Source of the DNA: Canna indica
Taxonomy: Eukaryota > Streptophyta > Magnoliopsida > Zingiberales > Cannaceae
Direction of reading: 5' to 3'
Assembly (NCBI GenBank): GCA_034359265.1
Contig: CP136896.1
Location: 12,555,501-12,619,500, forward strand
DNA length: 64,000 nucleotides
Part shown: positions 23,050-34,673 of the stretch, piece after piece
How positions within the stretch are numbered: the first letter of the stretch is position 1
Layout: the number at the start of each line of letters is the position of its first letter
Notes under the pieces: model-generated
The model's input: only the letters and a program-made list of their open reading frames with translations
Told to the model about the DNA's origin: nothing
Database searches by the model: none
Position numbers and translations under genes: made by a program

Positions 23050-23275
23050 TTCAGCAACAACTATCAGCAACGATCACTCAAGCCGTTGCTATTTGCAACG
23101 ACGTTCTTACAGCCGCTCAAGCCGTTGCAGATATGTTGTATCTGCAACGGTGTTCTAACGGACACGTGAGCCGTTGCATATATTAATTACCTTAGCAACG
23201 GCTTTCTAATGGACATGTTAGTCGTTGCTGATGATAAACTTATCAGCAACGGCGTTCTAACGATTTAGTGAGTCA
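23050..23275. repeat. Left CACTA subterminal repeat array
   Basis: Many copies of a motif close to agcaacgg and its complement ccgttgct, spaced irregularly over about 225 bp. They mirror the array at 26690-27030. In this superfamily such arrays bind the TNPA protein. Confidence 0.8.
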
Positions 23276-23664
23276 TTGCTGATAAGTTTATATAGGGCAC
23301 GCGCCTGCCCCCTTCCTCATTCTTCCTCTTCCTCTGCTGCCGCCACCCGCTGCCAGCGCCGACACCGCCGATTCCTGCTACCTCTGCCGATGCCGCCGCC
23401 CCATCCTCGACCACCGATTTCGACCGCCGCCTCCCGTTCTATTCGAGGTATTCCTCGCCGCCTCTGATTGCCTATTCATCTCATTCTAGGTAGATCCGAT
23501 CGAAACGTTATGCAGTGTTCGAACACAGTGTCCGAACACTGGACGCCGGTGCTGGAAATGCAAATAATAATGGTTTTTATTTAATTTTTTAATTTTTAAT
23601 TAATTGTTTAGATTAATTATTTAATTAATTATTTAATTTGTTAGATTAATTATTTTAGGGTACG

Positions 23665-25009
23665 TTGACTGAATTAAGTATGTTTTTTAGAAACATTTGT
23701 GCAAATGTCCTTCGAGTCGAAGATATGTCAACACTTGAAGATAATATTGTTGAAATTATATGCAAGCTGAAGCAGTTTTTCCCTCATGCCTTTTTTGACT
23801 TGATGGAGCATCTACCGATACACTTGGCACACGAGGCACGAGTTGGTAGCCCCGTTCAATACCGGTGGATGTACTTATTTGAAAGATACATGAATCGTCT
23901 AAAAAAAAAAAGTAAAGAACACCGCAGTTGTTAAAGGATCAATATCTAAATCGTATATCATTTAAGAAATTTCAACATTCTACTCATTTTACTTTGAATC
24001 GACAATACAGACAAGATTTGATCGTCTTCCACGTAACGACGACGGGGGAGTTCGACATTCAGATGGACGTTTAAATATATTTTGTCACTCTGGTCGTGCT
24101 TTTGGTTCTCGTCCATCTCGACACTTAAGCGACGAAGAGTATCATTTGGCACACTTGTACGTATTACTCAATTATCCAAAGATTGAACAATTCATTAAAT
24201 TATTTGAGTTTGAGATGGTGCAAAAATACTCTATTCACAACGATCAAGAATTGGGGAGATTACGGAATCATGATTTCCCTACTTAGATTCAGGCTTACAG
24301 CAAAGATCACAGAGTTAAAATAGATGAAAGAATATTTGAGTTTGTTAGTGGACCGTCGCGACTAGTGTCGTGTTATAGCGGATATTTTGTTAATGGGTAC
24401 AAATTTCACACAGTTGAATATGCATTTACAAAGAAGACGATGAATGTCGGGGTCTGCGTGAAAGGGACAACCTATGTTGAATGTGATATGGATTTTTATG
24501 GACTGGTGTAAGAAGTGATAGAGTTGCACTACTTCGGCTTGAAATCAGTGATCCTATTTAGATGTCATTGGTTCGATACAATAGAAATGGGCATGAAAGT
24601 TCATCCAAAATACAAATTTGCTGAGGTTAATTACAAATACAAATTGGCAGCAAATGAGCCTTTTATATTGGCATCACAAGCCGAACAAATATATTACGCG
24701 ATGTATCTAGCTCGAAACAAAGATAGAACAGATTGGCATGTAGTCTGTAAGACTAAAGGTAGAGGAAAAATTGATCCGATAGCAGGAGAAAATGAGCCGA
24801 TACCTGATGTGACAGATGGTTTCTATCAAGAAGATGATCCTCCTGCTGTAGATCGTATTATTCCAATACTCGGGAATGCAGACACAGCGTTAATTCAATT
24901 AGAAGTTGAATATGCTGATGATGACGATCATGAAATTGAGGAAGCTGGAGATGAAGAAGATGAAGAAGAGGAAGAATTTGAAGACTATTATTCAGATGAT
25001 GAGGAATAA
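23665..25009 (+). pseudogene. TNP2-type transposase 3' remnant (DUF4218 and DUF4216)
   Basis: The first open frame contains LTELSMFFRNICANVLRV and VQYRWMYLFERYM, typical of DUF4218. Broken frames follow with HLSDEEYHLAHLYVLLNYP and a DUF4216 region (FILASQAEQIYYAMYLA, then DWHVVCKTKGRGKIDP). The last frame (24515-25009) ends in a very acidic tail. The DDE catalytic region normally upstream is missing, and several frameshifts and stops are present. It could not act as a transposase. Confidence 0.85.
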
Positions 25010-25084
25010 TTATAAAATATATCTTATATTAAATATATCTCTACTATATATATAATAATCTAATTATATGCCTATTCGACAGAT

Positions 25085-26399
25085 ATGTCTGGTCGTGGTT
25101 ATCGTCGTAGGAGAGCTCCGGAGTCTCCGATCGGTGAGACTCCAGCACTTACTCATTATGCTGATCCTCCTGTTGCTGATCCTCCTACCGATGATACTGC
25201 TGAGCATTTCTTCTACCATTCGATGATACATGCACGGGGCATGTCCCACGTACCCAGTGAGCACGTCGACATGTTATGGCGTAAATTTGAGGCACGTATT
25301 AAAAATTTTTTATACATGCATGATGATTAATATTGGTATTGATATTATTATTTTGCAGGCTCGCTATACATGGGCTGAGGACCAGAGGTCCTTCATTTAC
25401 GATGCTTGGGAGGCTATCTCCCGGGCGAGGTACAACGGGCAGCTGGGGCAGGCCCGGTCCCAGGCGATGGCTCGAGCTGGGACCACAAACATAGCGGAGA
25501 CTCGGGGATACGGCCCCGATTGGATCACGTCTGATATATGGGACCAGCTCATGGCGATGTGGTCAACGGATCGATGGCATGAGGTTTCGAGGACTGCGGC
25601 TAGAAACCGCATATCGGGGGGAGGAGCGCGTCACACTGGCGGCTCTGTTGCATTTGTTGTGCACGTGAACCGTATGGTAAGTATACCTTAATTTTAATTT
25701 TATATTTTATTTGTTACTCTTTGTACTAATTAATGTATTTGTTATGTAAATGTAGATGACGGTGTTGGACGACGGGACTGTCCAGCGACCCTCCTCGATG
25801 GCGGTGTTTGAGCGGACACACCATCGAGTGCATGGGACGGGGGAGTACGTCGGCAACCGCGCTGCATACATTATGGTAAGTATATTTGTTTTAATTATTC
25901 ATTATATATTTATAAATTAAGTTTTATGAAAAATATTAAGCAAATAATCAAACTCGAGTAGGAGACCCATAGTCAAATGGTGATACAACGCGGAGGCACG
26001 CCCGAGGACTTTGACGCAGCAGCGTGGGTCGATGCTGCAGGTGGCTGGGACCACGGCCGCGTGTATGGTTTTGCAGATAGTGGTCATGTGCGAGCCGTGC
26101 TAGGGCCATTTGGGGCACCGACCCCTCCGCATGCTGGTGAGCGATCATCCACCTCCAGGTCCAGAGATGATCATAGTAGCAGGATAAGGACACTGGAGGA
26201 GATGATCGCGCGTCAGACTGAATTGATGGAGCGCCAGAGTCAGATGATGGCGGAGATGCATGTTATGCTACGCAACTTGTTAGGTCATCCCGGAGCAGCA
26301 TCATCTGATCCATCGTCCTCGAGTCAGTCCACACCGGTGTACACCCAGACACTCCAGACTCCGCCATATGATCCAGACCATCCTCCATCGTCATCGTGA
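25085..26399 (+). CDS. CACTA TNPA-like protein (Transposase_24 type), possibly still intact
   Basis: Exons 25359-25676, 25756-25875 and 25962-26399 join in phase with GT-AG introns. Exon 1 (25085-25291) joins in phase only if its donor is GC (GAG|GCACGT). The product would have an Arg-rich N-terminus, a Transposase_24 core (ARYTWAEDQRSFIYDAWE ... RHTGGSVAF) and a GRVYGF segment. A Met- and Gln-rich helical stretch (RQTELMERQSQMM) and a Pro/Ser-rich tail follow. In CACTA elements this second protein binds the subterminal repeats. No stop lies inside the joined frame, unlike the neighbouring TNP2 remnant. Confidence 0.7.
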
Positions 26400-26689
26400 G
26401 GTTTATTATTTTTTTATTATATTAACTTTGTTACTTCAATACTATATATATTTCAGTTTTATTTTGTTTGGATATTGATACTTAAATTTTGCATTTGAAT
26501 AGTTTTTATACGATTGTGGATAATTATAAATATAAGTATAATTATTTTGATGTATATCTGGGTGTATTTGTGATGTGTGAATGGATGTGTGTATGGGTGT
26601 ATGGGTGTGTGAGTTATGTATCAGATAATGTATCAATGTATTAATGGAAATTTGGAATTTTAAAGTTTTTTGGGTTTCAGTATCTAGTA

Positions 26690-27030
26690 ATCAGCAACGG
26701 TTTTCCCACGACAGTCGGTGGGAAAGCCGTTACTAAAAGTGTATCGAAAGTCGTTGCTGAAGACCTACAGCAACGGCGTAGCAACGGTCTGTCACTAACG
26801 GCCTTGCTACAGACACACGGGTCGTTGCTAATAATGTTATCAGCAACGGCACCGAGTCCGTGGCAAAATCATTGCTGAGAATATTATTAGCAATGGCCCG
26901 AGCGACCGTTGCTGATCTGTTGCTAAGTTATCAGCAACGCGTGTTTGTGCCACGGCTTCGTTGCAACGGGCGGAGCCATTGCACACCGTTGCTAATGGTT
27001 TTCAGCAACGGCTGGAGCCGTTGCTTATGC
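26690..27030. repeat. Right CACTA subterminal repeat array
   Basis: Dense agcaacgg / ccgttgct motifs, the inverted counterpart of the left array. It is separated from the last exon by about 290 bp of AT-rich DNA with gtgtatggg-type repeats near 26580-26620. Confidence 0.8.
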
Positions 27031-27050
27031 CCATTATTCTAGTAGTGTCT

Positions 27051-28745
27051 AGATGCTTATATCACTCCTAGGAAACTTCCTATTAGTGCTCAAAATCAAC
27101 TACTAGATAAAATAGACAATAAGCTTTCTAATCGGAAGCAGAACCTTCTCTCTCAGGCTGGGAAAGTAGTTCTCATTAAATTTGTTTTAAGTGTTGTTCC
27201 CACTCATTCTTTAGCAATTTCTTGGCTTAATAAGAGTATTAGCAATAAAATTAACCAGAAAATTAGAAATTTTATGTGGAATCATAGTTTTGATAAGAAT
27301 AATATCAACCTTGTTAATTGGGATATTGTTCTTCTTCCTCATCATTTAGGTGGACTAGGTATTCAGGATATTCATACTAGAGGCATTGCCCTTCCAGCTA
27401 AAAGGGTTCAGATTTATCTAAATAATGAAAACTCCCTTTAGCTTAAAGTTGTTAATGCCAACTGTAATCTTGTTTCTTTTTCTGATGTTTCTTTTCCTAA
27501 GAATTGCTCCTGGGCCTGGAAATTATTCTTAACTACTTTTGACTCTTTGAAGTTTGGTTTTGCTAAAGTTATCAGTTATGGTAACAACACTGATTTTATG
27601 CATGATAATTGGATCCTTGATATGCCAATTGCTCTTAAACTTACTTATATTAATATGGATTTGATGCATGATATATCTATTGTTAGTTATTTTATTCATG
27701 ATCAAACTTGGGTTGATAATATTGGTGTTAATGCATGCGGTTCTTATTTGTGAGATGCCATTAAGAGTGTGGATTTACTTGTGCAACCCGATGAGGATAA
27801 ATATGTTTGGAAAAATAGAAATTCTGATTTGATTATCTCATCCTCTGCTTACACTTTTCTTAGGGACTAAAATATACATCTTTCTGATTTGTCTAGCCCT
27901 TGGAATTTGCTCTGGCGTTTGTTTGTTCCTCCTAAGGTTAAAATATTTTTGTGAAAACTTTTTCATAATAGATTATTAACTAGAGTTAGATTATCTAATC
28001 TTCACATATCTACCCCTTTGGATTGTGTCTTATGTGGTGAGCAAGATGAAACTCAATTACATCTCTTCTTTAACTGCAGTTGAGTTTTTCCTATTTGGTC
28101 TGATCTTCAGCAAATTCTAAGGGATGACATTTCGAATAGAAAAGAATGGTGTTCTAGTAGCCAGCTTTTGGCTTATTTCCTTTCTAAGGAAGCAAAAGCC
28201 ACTATTGCTAATGTCACCTGGTATATTTGGTTTATTTGAAATATTATTTTGCATGGTGATCGGAAGCTATCTAGTTTACAAATGATTAATAGAATAATTG
28301 CTTTTTCAAAGCAATACATGCCTGATCTCAGGTTTGAGGGCACTGTGCAAAATAATTCTATCACTCTTAATTGGTCTTCCCCTCCTTTGGATTGGCTTAA
28401 AATTAATTGTGATGACTCTTTTTTAGCTCCTGATGGTAGAGCTAGCATTGTGGTTTATGTCTTTTTTCTCAAGCTAAGTACTTTCAAGCATGTAATGTTA
28501 TTTACTGTAAATGTGCTGCTATTATGGATGTTACTAAGTTTGTAATTTCTCAAAACTTAAATCGGGTTATTTTTGAATCGGATTCAAAAATTGTAATTGA
28601 TGTCATAAAGTCTTACGGAACTCCTCCTTGGAGAATTAAGAATATGATCAAGAGCATTCAACAGATTACCAAGGATCGTGATGTGGAATTCAAATTTTCT
28701 CCTATGTCCACGAATCAAGATGCTTACTAGGCAGCAAACAAAGCA
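27051..28745 (+). pseudogene. LINE ORF2 relic, 3' part (RT thumb region, zf-RVT, RNase H-like end)
   Basis: Sequence resumes right after the CACTA target duplication with LSNRKQNLLSQAGKVVLIK, the usual segment after the RT core. It continues through FRDLVN-type segments (LHHLGGLGIQDI-like), a zf-RVT region (WRLFVPPKVKIFL, CVLCGEQDETQLHLFF) and an RNase H-like start (WLKINCDDSF). In-frame stops at 27439, 27751, 27952, 28081 and 28237 each stand where the family has Trp. It is non-functional. Confidence 0.85.
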
Positions 28746-28889
28746 AGGATTTAGAAGGAGTCCTATATTTGGTCGGGAACGTGTCCTCCTGATCTGAATG
28801 TAATATTAGATATGAATTGTAATAGTTTGTCCCCTGAGGGCTAATAAATAATATATTTTTTTGCAAAAAAAAAATTATGTATGTCTATT

Positions 28890-29670
28890 TTTTAATATAA
28901 AATTTTTATTTTTTAAAAAAGCACATTTTTAATTGAATTTTTGAGGTTTTTAAATTTTTTGAACAAAAATCATTAGTTAAGCGAAGATGTTTACCTAAAA
29001 GTTTATAATATTAAAAAAAGTTTGTGTTCACTATAATATGTAATATAATAGGATATTTTTTATTTATTAAAATTATTTTTTAATTAAATTTTTGAGATTT
29101 TTGCTTAAAAACTTTTGTTTAGAAGTCTATCATATTAAAAAATTTGTAATTGTTATTCTCGCTATAATATGATATTATCTTTTAGTTACTTATGACTTAT
29201 TTTAGTTATTAAAAATTATATTTTTAATAAATTTTTGAAGTTTTCAAAGTAATGATAAAAGATATTTTAGTGGGTAGTGCCCACTACAACAAAGAAGAGA
29301 GCATATTCTATAGGTTTAAAACATTGTACTTAAAAGCCTATTAAGTTCCTTAAAATCCTTTAAAAAGATACTCTACAATAACAAAGACAATTCCATTCTA
29401 AAAGAAAATATCCATAGATAATTATAAAAATAATTCTATGTTATAGTGAGTACAAAAATTGTAGAAATTTTAATGTGGTAGATATTTAGCAAAAGTCTTT
29501 GAGTAGTGTAAAGACTTGTTTGAAAGTCTACAAGAGTCTCAAAAATTCATTAAAAATGCATTTTAATAAATAAAAAGGTTCATGTTATAAGAAATTATTC
29601 AAATATAATTGAAAAAAATAGTTTCATATTATAGAAAACACAAAAATTATAGAATTTTTAGTATCATGGA
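28890..29670. repeat. AT-rich region of tandem and inverted units
   Basis: The left half has two to three related units with ttaattgaatttttgag and cactataatatg. The right half carries the same themes inverted (gtctcaaaaattcatt, ttatagtgagtac). It resembles a decayed foldback element. Ends and target duplication are not clear. Confidence 0.5.
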
Positions 29671-30141
29671 CCTCTGCCTGAAAATAGCCCGTCAAGCTAG
29701 CATTGTAATGTCAACCACGACCAAACGGTCGGGCGTCGCCAACTTGAAAACTCCATTGGCGCGGTCGTCAGTCGCAGAGCCTCTCCCTCTCCCTCATCTC
29801 CGCCCCTCTTAGAATAGAAGATTTCCTGGTTTTGCACCTTGAAAATGAAAATCTTGAAAAAAATTTAATTGAATGAAATGGAATTAATGACATCCATTGA
29901 TTAAAATTTAATATAACATTTAATGACACTAATTGATGAAATGGAATTAATTGGATACAAAAGATACAAAATATATATGAGGAGTGCAATTTGCGGATTT
30001 AAATTGATAATTAAATTGAGAAATAAAATAATAAAAATGCACTAAATGTTATCATCAAAGATATCAATTTTTTATATTCGCACATTTTTATGAAAATAAG
30101 AAAAGTATGTCTAATTAATATTTAATGAGAAATTAATGATA
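29671..30141. other. Unassigned spacer
   Basis: A short GC-rich patch (29690-29815) followed by AT-rich DNA. The open frame at 29609-29812 has no recognisable domain. Confidence 0.4.
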
Positions 30142-30150
30142 TAGAATAAA

Positions 30151-31848
30151 AAATAATAATGAAAATGATCCGAACTTTGACGTTTTTAACAAATATGACT
30201 TATTCTTTTATTTGAAACAAATATGTATTTTAACTTTTAAAATTATAACAATTATAGACTCCCGTTAAATCTCTATTTATTTACCCATTATGTACTGACG
30301 TGGAAAGTCATGTCAACACATAAAAATTATTTTTTTAAATCTGGGATGTCACATCATTATTAATCCTACGTGGCAGAATTTTTTTTAAAAAAATTAGAAA
30401 AAACTAATGAAACTTGTCCGAACTTTAACGTTTTTAACAAATATGACTTATTCTTTTATTTGAAACAAATATGTATTCCAACTTTTGAAATTATAACAAT
30501 TATAGACTCTCTTTATATCTATGTTTATTTACCCGTTATGTGCTGACATAGAACACCACATCAGCAAATAAAAATTATTTTTTTAAAATTTAGGATGTCA
30601 CGTCATCATTAATACTACGTGGTAATTTTTTTAAAAAAAATATTAAGAAACTAAAACTAATCCACGTCACCACCACAACTAAAAAACTTCAAACCTAATA
30701 TCCGACCAAACTAAAAAACTAAAATCTGTCGCCCACTCAACTCGACACCCTCGATAAATCCCTCAATTAATCCCTCAACAAAGGTGTTCCTATCGTCGGT
30801 GCCTCACGTCGCCTACCATTGTCGCTGACACCTCACCTCGACTGGTCTCGCCTCACGTCGCTTATTGTCGCCGGCGTATACTTATTGTCGTCGCTAATAT
30901 TAGTATACATATCAGTATACTGATACTGATATTTAATTAAACGAACTGATATAAAAATGCATTCAAGGTAAAATATGCTGGAGAGGAAGATGATGATGTA
31001 TCTCGTCGTGTAGGTAAACCGTCCTCCACTGTCGATTTGATCTACGAACCATGGTATACAGTTAGATTGATATCTAGGTTTAGGGTTCAGGGGACAGGCT
31101 TCGGTGACAAAAAATAGGTATCTCGGGCCTGCAAGAAAGGTTAGGCGAAAGATTACCTTTGGGGTGAGGTGCCAGCGAGATCAGGTAAGAAATAAGAAAA
31201 AAAAAAACCTTCGGGGTGAGGTGTTGGTGACGATGACAAACGACGTGAGGCGCCGACAACAGGAACACCTTCGTTGAGGGATTTGTCGAGGGTGTCGAGT
31301 CGAGTGGGCGACAAGTTTTAGTTTTTTAATTTGATCGGGGATATTAGGTTTGAAGTTTTTAAGTTATGGTGGTGACGTGGATTAATTAGTTTTAGTTTTT
31401 TAATATTTTTTTTAAAAAGAAAATCTGCCATGTAAGATTAATGATGACATGGCATCCTGAGTTTAAAAAAAAAAATTATGTGTTGTCGTGGCGTTCTATG
31501 TCAGCACATAAATGGGTAAATAAATAGAGATCTAACGGGAGTTTATAATTGTTATAATTTCAAAAATTCGGGTCATATTTGTTTCAAATAAAAGAATGAG
31601 TCATTTGTTAAAAACGTCAAATTTCAGGTCATTTTTGTTAATTTTTCCTTTTAAAAAAAAAATTACCATGTAGGATTAATGATGATGTGGCATCCACATC
31701 ATCACATAACGGGTAAATAAACAAATATCTAACAGGAGTCTATAATTATTATAATTTCAAAAGTTGGAATACATATTTATTTCAAATAAAAGAATGAGTC
31801 ATATTTATTAAAAATGTCAAAGTTCATATCATTTTTATTAATTTTTCC
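30151..31848. mobile_element. Foldback MULE with duplicated terminal modules
   Basis: The 9-bp duplication tagaataaa flanks it at 30142-30150 and 31849-31857. Each arm is about 700 bp and they pair with each other, including GC-richer inner parts (ctcgacaccctcga near 30740, tcgagggtgtcgag near 31285). The outer about 270 bp of each arm is itself a direct duplicate (left: units starting gaactttgacg near 30172 and gaactttaacg near 30420, with a matching pair on the right). Only about 300 bp in the centre is unpaired. There is no transposase. Confidence 0.8.
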
Positions 31849-31857
31849 TAGAATAAA

Positions 31858-32500
31858 TCAATTTCCTCGCCAAACAATAGAAATATTTTCCAAATAAACT
31901 TATCAATGGACGTAGTTCTAGCCTTTGCTTCTAGGAGTTATATTGATGTAACAAATAAACCTTCGATGTTATAATTCAAAACTAGTTACCTGCATACACA
32001 TATTTTGATCATCAAATATATAAACTGTAACTACCAACTCCTAACCTGCATGTATAGACCATAACAAAGCCATCAGATCAAAATTCTCTACCCTTGCTTC
32101 TTCACCTCATAAGCATCAACTTATAAATGGATATTTAGAGTAACAAAAAATCGATAGCATGCAGGAATTCAACAAATATTTCATAGAAACGACATACACG
32201 AGTATGCCAATAATAAAAGCTCAATATTTGTTACTTACTATCATCTTATAGAAGTCATTATCAGCCTTCTTTCCGTTCCATATCCCACGCTGACAATAAG
32301 TCCATTTAGGTGGAGTAAACTCCATTACATCAAAATCTCCTAATCATCTAATTAAAATAGAAAATAGTTGTGATAAATTTCTCTTTATTCAAGACATCTG
32401 GTGAGGTTCACACAATGATTATTAAAGAAAATGATCATTTCATGAAGAGCATGAATTACCAGATGAATGTCTAGAGATTATGTATAATGTATATAAGCTT
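31858..32500. other. Spacer with one exon-like stretch
   Basis: Mostly AT-rich. On the minus strand, about 32340-32240 reads FTPPKWTYCQRGIWNGKKA then DNDFYKMI with no stop, which looks like a protein exon. I do not recognise the family and see no partner exons. Confidence 0.3.
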
Positions 32501-32503
32501 TTA

Positions 32504-32895
32504 TACTATGTTTGGATAACTTTAAGTAAAGGATTTGAAGGGGGAGGGGCCGGTTTGGAGGGGTTTGAAGGGTTTTGGAGGGGGGGTTTGGAGGTTTTCG
32601 AAAAAATTATAAAAACCTTATTTGGTTAGACTTCATAAGGGATTTGGAGGGATTTGGAGGGATTTATCATCGTTTATAATAATATATATTTTTTTGTTTG
32701 ATGGATAATTTTACAATTTAACTTTTTTTAATTCATTAACTCTTCAAACCCCTCCAAAACCTCCCATTTTGGGGGGTTTGAAAAATGGGTTCTAGGAGGG
32801 CTTTGGAGAGGTTTGAAATCCCTCCAAACCTATTAAAAAAGTTATCCAAACATGGTGTTTTAAACCCCTCCAAAACCCTCAATCCAAACATAGTG
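32504..32895. mobile_element. Tourist-like MITE, 392 bp, second family
   Basis: The ends tactatgtttggat and atccaaacatagtg are inverted repeats flanked by TTA at 32501-32503 and 32896-32898. The interior has many ggtttggagggg / cccctccaaacc blocks in both orientations. It has no coding capacity. The family differs from that at 17068 and 60299. Confidence 0.7.
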
Positions 32896-32898
32896 TTA

Positions 32899-33351
32899 AG
32901 TACCTGCAATAGGTTCACTATGGCCATGCCTGGCCGTGCATGACTCTCTCTTTTTCTCTGCTAACACTTGGTTCAGTCGCTCTTGCAGAAATCAAAGCTT
33001 TTATGTATTCCTTTACCTTCTTCTCCATTTCATGTGTTTGTTGTGTACACACTTGCTTATGACTCATTGAACATCATTGACGACGATGAATCCAGCGACC
33101 CATAGAACGATTTGCCATTGCTCAGCACTGAGCAGAGATGAGCCCCACCATGATCACGTCAGCGTCCGATCATCATCGGCAACGACGAAAGAGTCACGCC
33201 CCTCATGGTGCTCCACGTGTTGCCTCTCTGCCCAACTCATCATCCCTGCCAAAAGAAGGAAGCTTCTCTAGCCACTAAAGGAGGCAAAGCCCACCAAATT
33301 CTCCAAAAGCTAGCGTACTTTGATGCCAGAATGAAGACTTCGGGAGCATAG
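32899..33351. other. Unassigned spacer next to the LysM relic
   Basis: Mixed composition and no clear gene. Some of it may be broken 3' sequence of the LysM-like gene that reads leftward from 33610. Confidence 0.35.
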
Positions 33352-33610
33352 TCAATGATGATGCATACAATGAGAGCGTCCCTGGATTCTACCAAAGTAG
33401 TAGAGAAGAAGAGATGTTGGCCATGGTAGTCTGTGACTTGTCGCTGATGGTGTGCAGCGTCTCCCCCTCCCCCACCACGTATATCTCGTAGCAAACCCTC
33501 TCGACGAGTTTCGCACCCCGCACCAGGTTGGCGGCGGCGAATGACGATACCTCGACACCACGACGGCAGCAAGAGGCCTCCTCCTCATGGTGGGCGCGAC
33601 AGCCATTCAT
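33352..33610 (-). pseudogene. LysM-domain gene fragment
   Basis: A minus-strand frame from 33610 reads FAAANLVRGAKLVERVCYE, then IYVVGEGETLHTISDK. This matches the start of the LysM domain of small plant LysM proteins (VGEGETLHTISDKC, normally followed by a DPFIVE stretch). After DK the sequence loses the domain, so only about half the LysM fold is present. The N-terminal part does not look like a signal peptide. It is probably a relic, though a badly placed exon boundary is possible. Confidence 0.55.

Positions 33611-34673
<1,063 letters not shown>

Larger units (their letters stand above)
23031..27047 (+). mobile_element. CACTA (En/Spm) DNA transposon, deleted, inside the LINE
   Basis: It begins CACTACTA and ends TAGTAGTG, flanked by the 3-bp duplication TCT (23028-23030 and 27048-27050). 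Both subterminal zones (about 23050-23275 and 26690-27030) are packed with agcaacgg / ccgttgct motifs in both orientations, the usual CACTA transposase-binding arrays. The interior has the 3' part of a TNP2-type transposase gene and a Transposase_24-type gene. The catalytic part of TNP2 is absent, so the 4017-bp element is non-autonomous. Confidence 0.93.
17992..28876 (+). mobile_element. L1-type LINE, decayed and interrupted by two later insertions
   Basis: The 3' end has ctaataaataatatat and an A-rich tail near 28865-28874, as in plant L1 elements. The 10-bp sequence atgtatgtct flanks it at 17982-17991 and 28877-28886 (about 13 of 14 bases if extended leftward). Its own sequence is about 5.0 kb once the solo LTR (18791-20640) and the CACTA element (23031-27047) are removed. 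ORF1 DUF4283, part of the endonuclease, reverse transcriptase, zf-RVT and an RNase H-like C-terminus can be read. All reading frames are broken. Confidence 0.9.

Noticed and set aside
23031..27047. CRISPR-like array from the regularly seen agcaacgg motifs
   Set aside because: Motifs are short, irregularly spaced and in both orientations. They are CACTA subterminal repeats in a plant genome.
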